Shown one piece after another: positions 44,197 to 55,721 of a stretch of 64,000 nt of DNA. The translations under genes were made by a program, and so were the position numbers. Origin of the DNA: Anomaloglossus baeobatrachus (Eukaryota; Chordata; Amphibia; Anura; Aromobatidae); assembly GCF_048569485.1 (NCBI RefSeq), contig NW_027445248.1, forward strand, positions 1 to 64,000, in the 5' to 3' direction. Position 1 is the stretch's first letter, and each line of letters opens with the position of its first letter. The notes beneath the pieces are model-generated. The model made no database searches, was not told the DNA's origin, and saw nothing but the letters and a program-made list of their open reading frames with translations.

Positions 44197-45432
44197 ACCG
44201 AGCGAGTTGGTTGGCCAAGGCCTTTGCAAGAATTTTGGTGTCAAAAGGTAGCAAGTATATCAGGCAATAGGATTCTGGCAGACTGGGGTGTTTATCCTGT
44301 TTAGGAAATTACCACAATAAGAGCTTCAATCATGTTCGGTGGGAGCCTCCCAATCTCCAGTGCTTCATTAAATACCTCCAGCAACTGGGGCAGTAAAATA
44401 GAACTATAGGACTTAAAGATCTCAGTTGGCAGGCCATCCGTACCCGGAGACTTATTATTAGGCATTGATGACAGAGCTTGTTATAATTCCTCCAGGCTAA
44501 ACAGAGCATCTAGCACCCGTGTGTTGTCGTATGAGAGGGCCGGTATATTTCCTTGCGTCAAAAATGTTTGAATGTCCTCCACTAAGGGGGACACTTTAAA
44601 GCAATAGAGCTCCCCAAAAAAATCCCCAAGCACTATTAACACCTCCCTGTCTGACTACTCGGCATGCCTTATCTTCTCTTCATTTCCGAGACAAAAGATC
44701 TTCCCTGTTGAGCCTTTGAAACACATGCAAGCAGATGACCCACCTTCTCCCCCTTTTCAAAGTAGCTTTGCTTTTTAAAGAATAGTCTATCACTTGCTTT
44801 TGTCAGCATATATTGAGCTAGCTGTTGCTGCTTGTGCTCCAACATGGCCTTGGTGCTGTCCGAAGGGTGAGCGACATAGGCAGACAGCCTCTTGAGCCTC
44901 CGTTTTCAATGTGTTTTCAAACGCTTTGGATGAGTTTTTACTGCCATTTACCTTTTTAATAAGAACGCCTCTAAGAAATGCCTTACTTGTATCCCATACA
45001 ATAGCCACCGAAGATGACCCCTTATTGTGAAGAAAGAATTCCTCAAGTAATCTGGGGGTCTTACTACCCTTAGAGAATATAGTTCGCCAGAATGGATAAA
45101 ATCTACAGGGGATAGGGGCACCTCCTTTCCTAGCCTCCAGCTGTATCACTAGTCGAAGTGGGACGTGATCTGAAATGTTCCGTGGCAAATACTCTACCAG
45201 GCTTACTGTTCTCGCCATCTGCACGTTTCCAAGAGCCAGGTCAATCCTTGATAACGAGCCAAAAGAGGTAGAGAAACAGGAATAGATTTTTACGCCCCGG
45301 TTATGGATTCTCTATAAGTCCATCAGTTCAACTTCAGATAGGAGTCTCTTGAACGGAGTCAGTCTCTCTCCATCTCCCCCTCTTCTGTCTCAGCCTATCC
45401 ATTTCCTCATTGATCATATTGTTAAAATCCCT
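44197..45432 (-). pseudogene. L1 ORF2 region between endonuclease and polymerase
   Basis: Minus-strand pieces include ISDHVPLRLVIQLEARKGG near 45170 (the endonuclease SDH motif) and, after frame changes, segments leading to ALANQLARLIS next to the insertion at 44188. The stretch is open for about 145 codons at 44790-45224 and otherwise broken. Confidence 0.7.
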
Positions 45433-45446
45433 AAGTATCAAGAGTG

Positions 45447-45900
45447 CATACAAATCAGAGTGAAGAGGGGGTTAATGCCGCGCATCAGCCAAAATGAAGA
45501 TGTAGCACGTTGATGTTATAAACGTATTCTTTTATTCCATCGGTCTACGCGTTTCGAGGATACACCTCTTCTTCAGGACCAGTGCATCAACATAGTCATA
45601 TGTTGATGCACTGGTCCTGAAGAAGAGGTGTATCCTCGAAACGCGTAGACCGATGGAATAAAAGAATACGTTTATAACATCAACGTGCTACATCTTCATT
45701 TTGGCTGATGCGCGGCATTAACCCCCTCTTCACTCTGATTTGTATGCACATCCTTGTGGGGCTGCAGCAGACGCCTTCATCCTATGCTCTATCAGTGGTT
45801 GTGATTATCTCACAACCTTTTCAGGTGAGTGTATTTTTCCTGATCTACCTCACTGATCTGTTGGTATTACACTATCAGCGCTCCTTATTTTTCAGTTTAT
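45447..45900. mobile_element. Palindromic retro-insertion with hammerhead-like core
   Basis: Flanked by the 14-bp direct repeat AAGTATCAAGAGTG at 45433-45446 and 45901-45914, the kind of TSD made by target-primed retrotransposition. Arms of about 150 bp (45447-45596 and 45601-45750) are near-perfect inverted copies around a short GTCA centre, followed by a 150-bp unique tail. Each arm contains CTGAAGA, a GAGG/CCTC hairpin and CGAAACGCGTAG, resembling the core of hammerhead ribozymes found in Penelope-like elements. Confidence 0.6.
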
Positions 45901-45914
45901 AAGTATCAAGAGTG

Positions 45915-46882
45915 GCAGTAAAGGTGTCTGCGCTGCAAATTGAAGAGCTTCATGGAGAACCTTTCCCGAGTATGGAGGAGGAATGTAGACTGCCACTATG
46001 ATACATGCAGCCCCTGATAACTGTGCTAAAAGACAGATATACCTCCCTTCTTCATCGATTTTGATTGACTGACAAACAAAAGGTATGTTTCGGTGTATTA
46101 CCAAACTGCCCTCCCCAGCATAATTTGAATAAGTAGCGTGGAAAATATGACCAATCCATGCCGCTTTCAACAGATGTGTCCTGTCCTTAAGGCCCCGTTA
46201 CACGCAACGACATCGCTAACGAGATGTCGTCGGGGTCACGGAATTCGTGACGCACATTCAACCTCGTTAGCGACGTCGTTGCGTGTGACACGTACAAGCG
46301 ACCGCTAACGATGCAAAATACTTATCAAGTCGTTGGTTGTTGACATATCATCCATTTCCCAAATGTCGTTCCTTGTTCTGGACGCAGGTTGTTCGTCGTT
46401 CCTGAGGCAGCACACATTGTTACGTGTGACACCCCAGGAACGACGACCAACACTGTTCCTGCGTCCTCCGGCAACGAGGTTGGCGTGTCTTTCATGCGGC
46501 TGCTCTCCGCCCCTCCGCTTCTATTGGACGCCTGCCGTGTGACGTTGCTGTGACGCCGCACGAACTGCCCCCTTAGAAAAGAGGCTGTTCGCCAGCCACA
46601 GCGACGTCGCTAGGAAGGTAAGTCCGTGTGACGGGTACTAGCGATATTGTGCGCCATGGGCAGCGATTTGCCCGTGACGCACAAACGACGGGGGCGGGTG
46701 CATTCACGAGCGACATCTCTAGCGATGTCTCTGCGTGTAAAGCGCCCTTTAGTCAAGTGGGTCTCTTGCAGACATATTATCGCTGATGGGAAGGATTTCG
46801 CAAAGTCCAGCACCGCTCCACATTTCACCCCGTCATTAATTCCTCTAACATTCCAAGTCAGCATCGTCACCTGTTCTGCCAT
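45915..46882 (-). pseudogene. L1 ORF2 endonuclease domain, split by a MITE
   Basis: The start near 46882 reads TMLTWNVRGINDGVKCGAVL and LQETHLTK, the opening motifs of the apurinic-like endonuclease. Beyond the MITE at 46190-46748 it continues with KAAWIGHIFHATYSNYAGEG and GRYICLLAQL, VAVYIPPP. The domain nicks target DNA to start LINE insertion. Upstream DNA to about 47000 fits the ORF1-ORF2 junction. Confidence 0.8.
46190..46748. mobile_element. Harbinger-type MITE, family B copy 5
   Basis: TTA at 46187-46189 and 46749-46751. Ends AGGCCCCGTTACACGCAACG and GCGTGTAAAGCGCCCT are inverted. Interrupts the L1 endonuclease. Confidence 0.8.
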
Positions 46883-47000
46883 TGTGTTGCATCGGGCAAA
46901 ATAAGTATAGGTCGAATTCTCCTACAAACCCCATTAAATTTTCTGAACCACAGATCTAGCCGTATTTTCTTCAATTGAAAACTGTACCCTCCCCCTCCCA

Positions 47001-47734
47001 ACAACTTAACAAGCAGTTAGTTGACCATAGGGTCTATCAAACACACTCCTCACCATTTGGAGTACAGACGTAAAACTACCCTCAATACCCTACTACTCCT
47101 ACCCCGTGGGAGACATATGGTAACCAAATATCCTCTCGCCATTGTACATAAACCATTGTTCTCACAGTATTATGAGTAGTAATGGGTGAACCCAAACTTT
47201 CCTGAGAAGCTCTTGTTACAGTTCGTGTCAAGTTTGGGTCCAGGGACAGTAAAAAAAAAAAAAGCACATTATTAAAAATCATTATGATTATACTTACAGG
47301 TCCCGCGATGCGTCTCGCAGACTGTCTTCCGGCTGCTTCCGCTTCCGATCATTGCTGTGCCCCCTGGTAACCCCCACTGACTAAAGGACCTTCCATGATG
47401 TCATAGCCATGTGACCACTCTGCTGTGACTGTTGTACAGAAATTGGGTTACAGACTGGTCACATGGCTATGACATCACGGAGGTCCTGTAAGCAGGTAGG
47501 CGAAAGAGTCGGGAAAGCAAGACAGGCAGCCCTGGGAGACACAATTTAACATATTAATGCAGGATAACCAGCCTTTCATAGAGAACTACTGCACGGGATC
47601 AAATGTCCCAGCTGAGAGAGATTGCCTCCCCCCACAAAGTATTTGTCCAGTTCGACAGAAGAATATGGGGGCAATTTTTCCCATAAACAGGGAAATAACT
47701 TAGGCAGAATAAAATGAAGAAAAACCAAGGAGGT
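47001..47734. other. Non-coding, with an inverted repeat
   Basis: No gene recognised. An inverted pair at 47395-47416 and 47455-47487 (ATGTCATAGCCATGTGACCA against TGGTCACATGGCTATGACAT) marks a small palindromic element around GTTGTACAGAAATTGGG. Confidence 0.45.
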
Positions 47735-48755
47735 TTGGTCATGCGCACTTACACCTGGTTCATAGTGCGCATGACCGAACCTCCAGAGTCATGCGCACTG
47801 AGCTGAAATTCAGCGATGGTAGCAGAGAGATAAGTAAGATCATCCTCTGATGCTGCGCATTCATTAGCATGTTAGCACGCCCACAGGGGTATACTAACAT
47901 GCTAATGGGGCTGACTTGCAAGGGGAACTAACGCCCAGGGGACTAGTCCCCTCGCTCATTAGCATACGGTAAAAGATCTTTAAAAATACTTTTTCTAAAG
48001 ATCTCTTTATCTATGCTACTAGATACAGGGACGGTTAGGCAGGGATTACTAATATGCACCCAGATCTGCTCATGGTTCTGAGTGCATATTGGACCTGACA
48101 GGTTAACTTTATGTATAATCTTTCTTTATTAAGAAAAAAAACATAATACAGAAAATAAGAAGAAAAAGAGTTAGATCTTACAGACCAATTTTACAATAAC
48201 AGTCTTATTCCGAAAGAATTTAACTATTCAATTCAGTTATGAATACAATTTTCTCCAAGAAGAGAACAAAATAGTAATACGGTAAACCTGTAAGGCCCTG
48301 CTTTATGTAATTTTAACTTTGCTGCTCTCTCCGTCCCCCCCTCATCCATTAATCTATCCACATTAACCCTCTCTCTCCATGAGAGGCAAGATTTTGAACC
48401 AATGAGGGAAAGAGGAGTCTGCGACATCAGTCTGGCATGTAGATCCCATATATTGAGCAAAGGAGTGACCCTCTAACCGTAATGCAAGGCATCTTAGAGT
48501 ATAAATAATAGATAGCCAAGAGAAGAAAGGAGATGAGTAGCGAAAAGCAGCGAAAGTGGGTGAGGGAAGGAGAGGGAAGGCAAGGTCTGAGGGAGGGGAA
48601 GTCCGTCGTGCTCCCAGGTGTGGCGGGTTAAGTTAATAACTGTGAGCGGGATCGCTAACAGCTCAAGGGCCGAACAGTTCTCGAAAGGCTTCAGTATCTT
48701 TGAAAAGGATCCAGGGCTGCCAAATTTTTAAGAATCTCTCACTGACAGGTTAACT
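47735..48755. mobile_element. T2/Kolobok-type MITE, copy 3 (right half, with insertion)
   Basis: Inner parts match the other T2 copies (GGACTAGTCCCCTCGCTCAT, TATGCACCCAGATCTGCTCA, GGACCTGACAGG). The left half is missing. The right terminus is interrupted by a retro-insertion (48112-48741) and ends at TTAA 48756-48759. Confidence 0.6.
48112..48741 (-). mobile_element. Short retroinsertion with 17-bp target duplication
   Basis: The direct repeat CTGACAGGTTAACTTTA lies at 48095-48111 and 48742-48758. The insert starts with an A/T-rich tract (CTTTATTAAGAAAAAAAAC). Orientation is uncertain; by analogy with L1 3' ends a minus-strand, 5'-truncated copy is likely. No reading frame was recognised. 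Confidence 0.6.
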
Positions 48756-49855
48756 TTAATTGATTTTATATTTTGATACATCGGGCATTTCTGAACGCGG
48801 TGATACCAAATGTGTGTATATTTTTGATTTTATTAACCCTTTAAATTTTCAATGGGACAACTGGAGGTGATTTGAACTTTTGTTTTTTTTTAATTTTTTT
48901 TATTTTTTAAAGCCTTTTTTCATTTTTTTTTTATTTTACTAGTTCCCCTAGTGGGCTATAAAGATCCGCAGTTTGATCGCTTGTTCATTTCTGTAGATCA
49001 CAGCTACACAGCTCTGATCTGCTAAAATGCTGCTCTTCTCTAAACAGCGAGTGCTCTGCCTGCTGTAAGTGGAAGTGAGTCATGATAGCTACAGGAGTCA
49101 TCACATGACCCTGTGCTACCATGGCAACCATCGGCTCCACGTGATCACATTACATGACTTCAAAATTCGGCGGATGAGTGTGTGATTAATGCGATGGACA
49201 GTTACATTGCGCTGTCACATTTTGACAGCGCTATGTAAGAGGTCTACCCATTAGTGATGAGCGAGTACCAAAAAGCTAGGGTGTGCGAGGCTCGGGCCGA
49301 GCATCCCAAGATACTCGTGTACTCGGCCCGAGCACCGAGCCCAATGTTATCCTATGGGAGACCCGAGTATTATTCTGAAATGACCCCCGGCAGCATGTAG
49401 AAACCATAAAAATGTAAAGTAAAAAAAAAACATGCGTGTGTGTGTATACATGCGGAGTGGAGTGCGGGAGGGGGCTTAGCCGAGCGGGGAAGTGTCGGGC
49501 TAAAGGCACGGTCATGCTGTGAGGGCCGGCCAATCACTGCAATTCCACAACTAACAGGGCTGTGGCATTGCAGTGGTCTGCCAGCCAATCCCTGCATGAG
49601 GGCTGGCTCTCAAAAGAGCGCCAACATGCAGGAATGAAGACCACGAGTACAGCACGAGTATCGCGAGATTACTCGGTCCCCGCCGAGTAGCCCGAGTACA
49701 GTGATACTCGTGCGAGTACCGAGTAGTGACAAGCATACTCGCTCAACACTACTACCCATGTCTGCGAGGCACACGTCAGCTGTTCAAATCAGCTGAGTAG
49801 TGGAGGATATAAGCCATGACGTACCCAGTACGTCATGTTGTGAAGAGGTTAACAA
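48756..49855. repeat. Interspersed repeat, split by a hAT-like MITE
   Basis: Contains GATACATCGGGCATTTCTGA, poly-T tracts, GTTCCCCTAGTGGGCTATAA, and resumes after 49759 with GCGAGGCACACGTCAGCTGT before ending at GAGGTTAAC near 49852. It has the look of a widespread non-coding amphibian repeat. Confidence 0.5.
49252..49751. mobile_element. hAT-type MITE, 500 bp
   Basis: Ends TAGTGATGAGCGAGTAC and (inverted) TAGTGTTGAGCGAGTAT. The 8-bp direct repeat CTACCCAT at 49244-49251 and 49752-49759 fits hAT. Rich in CTCGG/CCGAG motifs; non-coding. Confidence 0.75.
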
Positions 49856-49997
49856 ATCCAACTTGATGTGGTCCTATAAGTGACAATCTCCTAATGTTTT
49901 AGATAAATAGTTTAATATCTTGATTGATTAAAGATATTGCTCTGTAAGACGACGGATCATTTATAGCTTTTCCATTTTTATATAACACTTTAATATA

Positions 49998-50056
49998 CAG
50001 TGGAACCTTGGATTTCGAGCATAATTGGTTCCGGGAGTGTGCTCTTAAACCAAGTT
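49998..50056. repeat. Interrupted repeat, left piece
   Basis: CAGTGGAACCTTGGATTTCG through CTTAAACCAAGTT. The sequence resumes at 57773 with ACTCTTATATCACAGCGAAT after the large insertion. Confidence 0.55.
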
Positions 50057-51212
50057 AGTAATTAATTCAGTTATTCCCAATTAACAATCTTTATTTAGAT
50101 ATAAAAAAATCACACCACCAGTGTACAATATAAATATAGTGACCAATTAGGTCACTTGCATATAGACATAATCCAAGACAAAATGAGAGATAAACATAGA
50201 TATTTGTCAAAAGTATATACTTACCTGGACCTATATGGACTGCAATTCTCTTAAAGGGAAGGTGTCGCGGTTTTTTATTTTTGTATTAAAAATAGTGATT
50301 ATGAAATCAAGTATTTCTAATACAAAATGAAAATCGCAGCTTATTTAGTTTTTATGTAATTCTTATTTTACTGGAGGCACTGGGGGCTGCCATGCTGGAT
50401 TTGCCCTGTGTGTAACGACAGTAACTCCTTCCTTTATGGCAGCCCCTGTGCATAGACTCTGATAGTCGGGCTCCGACCCCATGAAGTACGTTACAGTGGG
50501 CGTGTGCTGTGACCTGGACGCGCCCCCTGGGCTGTAAAGAACACAACAGAGGGAGGAGTTCAGCACCATTATTGTGGAGCTCACAGCGTGTGCTGTTTGC
50601 TCCACTTTACTCCTGTCACCCGCCGGGATGTGTGAGTACGGGGTGCCGCCTCCCCTCCCCTCGTTACTGTCTCCGATGACATCCCATCCCTCCGTTCTCC
50701 CCAGCCCCTGCTCTGCCCCAGCTACTGACGCCGCCCCTCTCCCCCCCGCCGTTACCGTCTCCAATGACACCACCCTCCCTCCGTTCTCCCAAGTCCCCGC
50801 TCTGCCCGCTGCCGCAGCTCCCCCAGCTCTGCCCGCCGCTGCTGTGTGTGTGTGTGTGTCACAAGATCCCCATCAGGGGTGATTGTGAGTGTGTGTCGGC
50901 GCTTGCGATGCTGTGCAGTGAGCTTCCAGGACCTGCGAGAGGATCACATGGGAAGCATGTGATATCTCCGGATATTGTGAGTGTGTGCGCGCAATTGTAC
51001 AGGTATGTGCGATATCGTGAGTGTGTGTGTGAGTGTATGCGATCGGATGTGTGAGTGTATGCGATCGGACGTGTGAGTGTATGCAATCGGATGTGTGAGT
51101 GTATGCGATCGGATGTGTGAAATGTCGGCCGGACGCAGGGGAGGATGGCATGCAGCATAGCTGCCTGGAGCGCCCACCGGAGGTCACAGGGAGGAATGAT
51201 GTGAAAGGTGTG

Positions 51213-52106
51213 TGTGTGTGGCACAAGGTCCCCATCAGGGGTGATTGTGTGTGTGTGTGTGGCACAAGGTCCCCATCAGGGGTGATTTTGTGTTTGTGTG
51301 TGTGTGTAGCACAAGGTCCCCATCAGGGGTGATTGTGTGTGTGTGTGTGTGTAGCACAAGGTCTCCATCAGCGGTGATTGTGTGTGTGTGTGTGTGTGTG
51401 TGTGGCAGGCACAAGGTCCCCATCAGGGGTGATTGTGTGTGTAGCACAAGGTCCCCATCAGGGGTGAGTGTGTGTAGCACAAGGTCCCCATCAGGGTTGA
51501 TTGTGTGTGTGTGGCACAAGGTCCCCATCAGGGGTGATTGTGTGTGTGTGTGTAGCACAAGGTCCCCATCAGGGGTGATTGTGTGTGTGTGTGTGTGTAG
51601 CACAAGGTCCCCATCAGGGGTGATTGTGTGTGTGTGTGTGTGTGGCACAAGGTCCCCAATCAGGGGTGATTGTGTGTGTGTGTGTGTGTGGGTGTGGGTG
51701 TGTAGCACAAGGTCCCCATCATGGGTGATTGTGTGTGTGTGTGTGTGTGTCACAAGGTCCCCATCAGGGGTGATTGTGTATGTGTAGCACAAGGTCCCCA
51801 TCAGGGGTGATTGTGTGTGTGTGGCACAAGGTCCCCATCAGGGGTGATTGTGTGCTTGTGTGTGTGTGTGTGTGTGTGTGTCTGTGTATGTGTAGCACAA
51901 GGTCCCCATCAGGGGTGAGTGTGTGTGTGTGTGTGTGTGTGTAGCACAAGGTCCCCATCAGGGGTGATTGTGTGTGTTTGTCTGTGTGTAGCACAAGGTC
52001 CCCATCAGGGGTGAGTGTGTGTGTGTGTGTGCCACAAGGTCCCCATCAGGGGTGATTGTGTGTGTGTATGTGTGTGTGTGTGGGGCACAAGGTCCCCATC
52101 AGGGGT

Positions 52107-52152
<46 letters not shown>

Positions 52153-52173
52153 CACAAGGTCCCCATCAGGGGT

Positions 52174-52210
<37 letters not shown>

Positions 52211-52285
52211 GGGCACAAGGTCCCCATCAGGGGTGATTGTGTGTGTGTGTGTGGGGGGGGGGGGCACTAGGTCCCCATCAGGGGT

Positions 52286-52322
<37 letters not shown>

Positions 52323-52442
52323 GCACAAGGTCCCCATCAGGGGTGATTGTGTGTGTGTGTGTGTGTGTGTGTGGCACAAGGTCCCCATCAGGGGTGATTG
52401 TGTGTGTGTGTGTGGGGGGGGCACAAGGTCCCCATCAGGGGT

Positions 52443-52486
<44 letters not shown>

Positions 52487-52495
52487 ACGTGCGCC
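51213..52495. repeat. GT-rich variable minisatellite, about 26 copies
   Basis: A constant block CACAAGGTCCCCATCAGGGG plus TGATT alternates with (GT)n of different lengths, so units range from about 33 to 60 bp. The block forms a short CCCC-ATCA-GGGG hairpin. Long frames on either strand are repeat artefacts. Confidence 0.95.
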
Positions 52496-52519
52496 ACTGC
52501 ATGTGAGTACCTGTGTGTG

Positions 52520-54675
52520 TACCGGTGATACTGTCTGCAGGGTTGTGTATCTAATCCTCTCCTGTGTGATACTGTCTGTACGGCTGTGTATCTAATCCTG
52601 TCGTGTGATACTGTCTGCTGAGCTGTGTATCTAATGCTGTCGTGTGATACTGTCTGCTGAGCCATGTATCTAATCCTATGTTGTCTGATACTGTCTGCAG
52701 GGCTGTGTATCTAATCCTCTCCTGTGTGATACTGTCTGCAGAGCCGTGTATCCAATCCTATCGTGTCATACTGTCTGCTGAGCTGTGTATCTAATCCTGT
52801 CGTGTAATACTGTCTGCAGGGCTGTGTATCTAATCCTATCGTGTGATACTGTCTGCAGGGCTGTGTATCTAATCCTATTGTGTGATACTGTCTGCTCAGC
52901 TATGTATCTAATCCTATCCTGTGTGATGTCTGCAAAGCTGTGTATCTAATCCTCTGCTGTGTGATATGGTCTGCACGGCTGTGTATCTAATCCTATCCTG
53001 TGTGATACTGTCTGCAGAGCCGTGTATCCAATCCTATTGTGTCATACTGTCTGCTGAGCTGTGTATCTAATCATGTCCGGTGTGATACTGTCTGCTTAGC
53101 CGTGTATCTAATACTCCTGTGTGATACTATCTGCTGAGCCGTGTATCTAATCCTATCCTGTGATTCTGTCTGCTGAGCTGTGTATCTAATCCTACCCTGT
53201 GTGATACTGTCTGCTGAGCTGTGTATCTAATCCTCTCCTATGTGATACTGTCTGCTGAGCTGTGTATCTAATCCTCTCCTGTGTGATACTGTCTGCACAG
53301 CTGTGTATCTAATCCTATCCTGTGATACTGTCTTCTGAGCTGTGTATCTAATCCTATCCTGTGTGATACTGTCTGCAGAGCCGTGTATCCAATCCTATCG
53401 TGTCATACTGTCTGCTGAGCTGTGCATCTAATCATGTCCGGTGTGATACTGTCTGCTTAGCCGTGTATTTAATACTCCTGTGTGATACTATCTGCTGAGC
53501 CGTGTATCTAATCCTATCCTGTGATACTGGCTGCACAGCTGTGTATCTAATCCTATCCTGTGATACTGTCTGCACAGCTGTGTATCTAATCCTATCCTGT
53601 GTGATACTGTCTGCAGGGCTGTGTATCTAATCCTATCCTGTGTGATACTGTCTGCTGAGCTGTGTATCTAATCCTATCCTGTGTGATACTGTCTACTGAG
53701 CTGTGTATCTAATCCTATCCTGTGTGATACTGTCTTCTGAGCTGTGTATCTAATCCTATCCTGTGATACTGTCTGCTGAGCTGTGTATCTAATCCTCTCC
53801 TGTGTGATACTGTGTGCTGAGCTGTGTATCTAATCCTATCCTGTGTGATACTGTCTGCAGGGCTGTGTATCTAATCCTATCCTGTGTGATACTGTCTGCT
53901 GAGCTGTGTATCTAATCCTATCCTGTGTGATACTGTCTGCTGAGCTGTGTATCTAATCCTGTCCTGTGTGATACTGTCTGCTGAGCTGTGTATCTAATCC
54001 TATCCTGTGTGATACTGTCTGCAGAGCTGTGTATCTAATCCTATCCTGTGTGATACTGTCTGCAGGGCTGTGTATCTAATCCTATCCTGTGTGATACTGT
54101 CTGCTGAGCTGTGTATCTAATCCTTTCCTGTGTGATACTGTCTGCTGAGCTGTGTATCTAATCCTTTCCTGTGTGATACTGTCTGCAGAGCTGTGTATCT
54201 AATCCTATCCTGTGTGATACTGTCTGCAGGGCTGTGTATCTAATCCTATCCTGTGTGATACTGTCTGCTGAGCTGTGTATCTCATCCTATCCTGTGTGAT
54301 ACTGTCTGCTGAGCTGTGTATCTAATCCTCTCCTGTGTGATACTGTCTGCTGAGCTGTGTATCTAATCCTATCCTGTGATACTGTCTGCTGAGCTGTGTA
54401 TCTAATCCTCTCCTGTGTGATACTGTCTGCTGAGCTGTGTATCTAATCCTATCCTGTGTGATACTGTCTGCAGAGCTGTGTATCTAATCCTCTCCTGTGT
54501 GATACTGTCTGCTGAGCTGTGTATCTAATCCTATACTGTGTGATACTGTCTGCAGATCCGTGTATCTAATCCTGTCCTGTGTGATACTGTCTGCTGAGCT
54601 GTGTATCTAATCCTATCCTGTGTGATACTGTCTGCAGAGCCGTGTATCTAATCCTATCCTGTGTGATACTCCTGC
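52520..54675. repeat. 41-bp minisatellite, about 50 copies
   Basis: Unit: TCTGCTGAGCTGTGTATCTA then ATCCTATCCTGTGTGATACT and G. Length and sequence vary more at the left edge (deletions of GT, CGTG variants) and become regular to the right, a gradient expected of ongoing unequal exchange. Confidence 0.95.
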
Positions 54676-55132
54676 TGTCCTTGGTGACACTTTAGACATT
54701 TCTGGTCACCAGGAAAATGGCTCTGCATTGTGTCCTTACATGTCATTCTGTTATCTGTTGTAAACACTCAGATTAGGAGAGGGAGGCGTCCAATCACACA
54801 GGAGAGCAGACTCCGCCCACTTTACTGCAGCTGTAACCTGAGCTTTTTATACAGTTGAAATTCAGTAGGATTTCAGAAGCTGCTCCCCCTAGTGTTTAAC
54901 AGTGGAAAATATCAAACTTTTTAATTTTTTTTTTTATATTTTGCACAATTAAAAAATAAATAATATTTAAACAAAACATTTAAACATTATTACTTTACAT
55001 TTTTTCAGTTATTATTATTATTTTTTTTTTTTACGATACCTTCCCTTTAATGCCTCTCATACTGTGTGGCGCTGCCTGAACAACCGAATCACAGCCCCTA
55101 AGTTAAGTCCTGGGCTCTGATGTGATCCCTTA

Positions 55133-55721
55133 GGCGGGCTTTGCACGTTGCGACATCGCAAGCCGATGCTGCGATGTCGCACGCGATAGTCCCCGCCCCC
55201 GTCGCAGGTACGATATCGTGTGATAGCTGGCGTAGCGAAAAATATTGCTACGCCAGCTTCACACGCACTCACCCGCCCTGCGACCGTCGCTCTGGCTGGC
55301 GACCCGCCTCCTTCCTAAGGGGACGGGTCGTGCGGCGTCATAGCAACGTCACACGGCAGGCGGCCAATAGCGGCGGAGGGGCGGAGATGAGCAGGATGTA
55401 AACATCCCGCCCACCTCTCCTTCCGCATATCCTACGGAAGCCGCAGTGACGCCGGTAGGAGATGTTCCTCGCTCCTGCGGCTTCACACACAGCGATGTGT
55501 GCTGCCGCAGGAACGAGGAACAACATCGGACCGTCGCGTCAGCGTAATTATGGATTACGCCGACGCTGCACCGATGATACGATTACGACGATTTTGTGCT
55601 CGTTAATCGTATCATCTAGGCTTTACACACTACGATGTCGCATGCGATGCCGGATGTGCGTCACTTTCAATTTGACCCCACCGACATCGCACCTGCGATG
55701 TCGTAGTGTGCAAAGCCGCCC
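55133..55721. mobile_element. Harbinger-type MITE, family B copy 6
   Basis: TTA at 55130-55132 and 55722-55724. Near-identical to the copy at 42212-42818 over most of its length, including GATAGCTGGCGTAGCGAAAA and GTAATTATGGATTACGCCGA. Confidence 0.8.

Larger units (their letters stand above)
36600..47000 (-). mobile_element. L1-type LINE, minus strand, with eight direct insertions
   Basis: ORF2 can be followed in pieces from the endonuclease start near 46882 to beyond 37000. Insertions directly in it are 37094-37850, 38061-38336, 38721-39487, 40194-42048, 42212-42818, 43185-44188, 45447-45900 and 46190-46748, with one further MITE nested in 43185-44188. At two of these (38061-38336 and 38721-39487) the L1 frame reads straight through when the TTAA duplication is counted once. 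Near 36855-36950 the coding sequence contains a threefold 33-bp repeat (KRRAYKKYVYQ). The element is old and inactive; ORF1 was not recognised. Confidence 0.85.
50255..55046. mobile_element. T2-type (TTAA) element, 4.8 kb, filled with minisatellites
   Basis: TTAA at 50251-50254 and 55047-55050; the ends AGGGAAGGTGTCGCGG and (inverted) AGGGAAGGTATCGTAA are terminal repeats. The TTAAAGGGAAGG start matches the T2/Kolobok group but the inner sequence differs from the CTGTCAGG family. The body holds a GC-rich start, a GT-rich minisatellite and a 41-bp minisatellite. No transposase seen. Confidence 0.65.

Noticed and set aside
51235-52665. Cys/Val- and His/Thr-rich frames in the GT region
   Set aside because: Dinucleotide-repeat translation with no domain.
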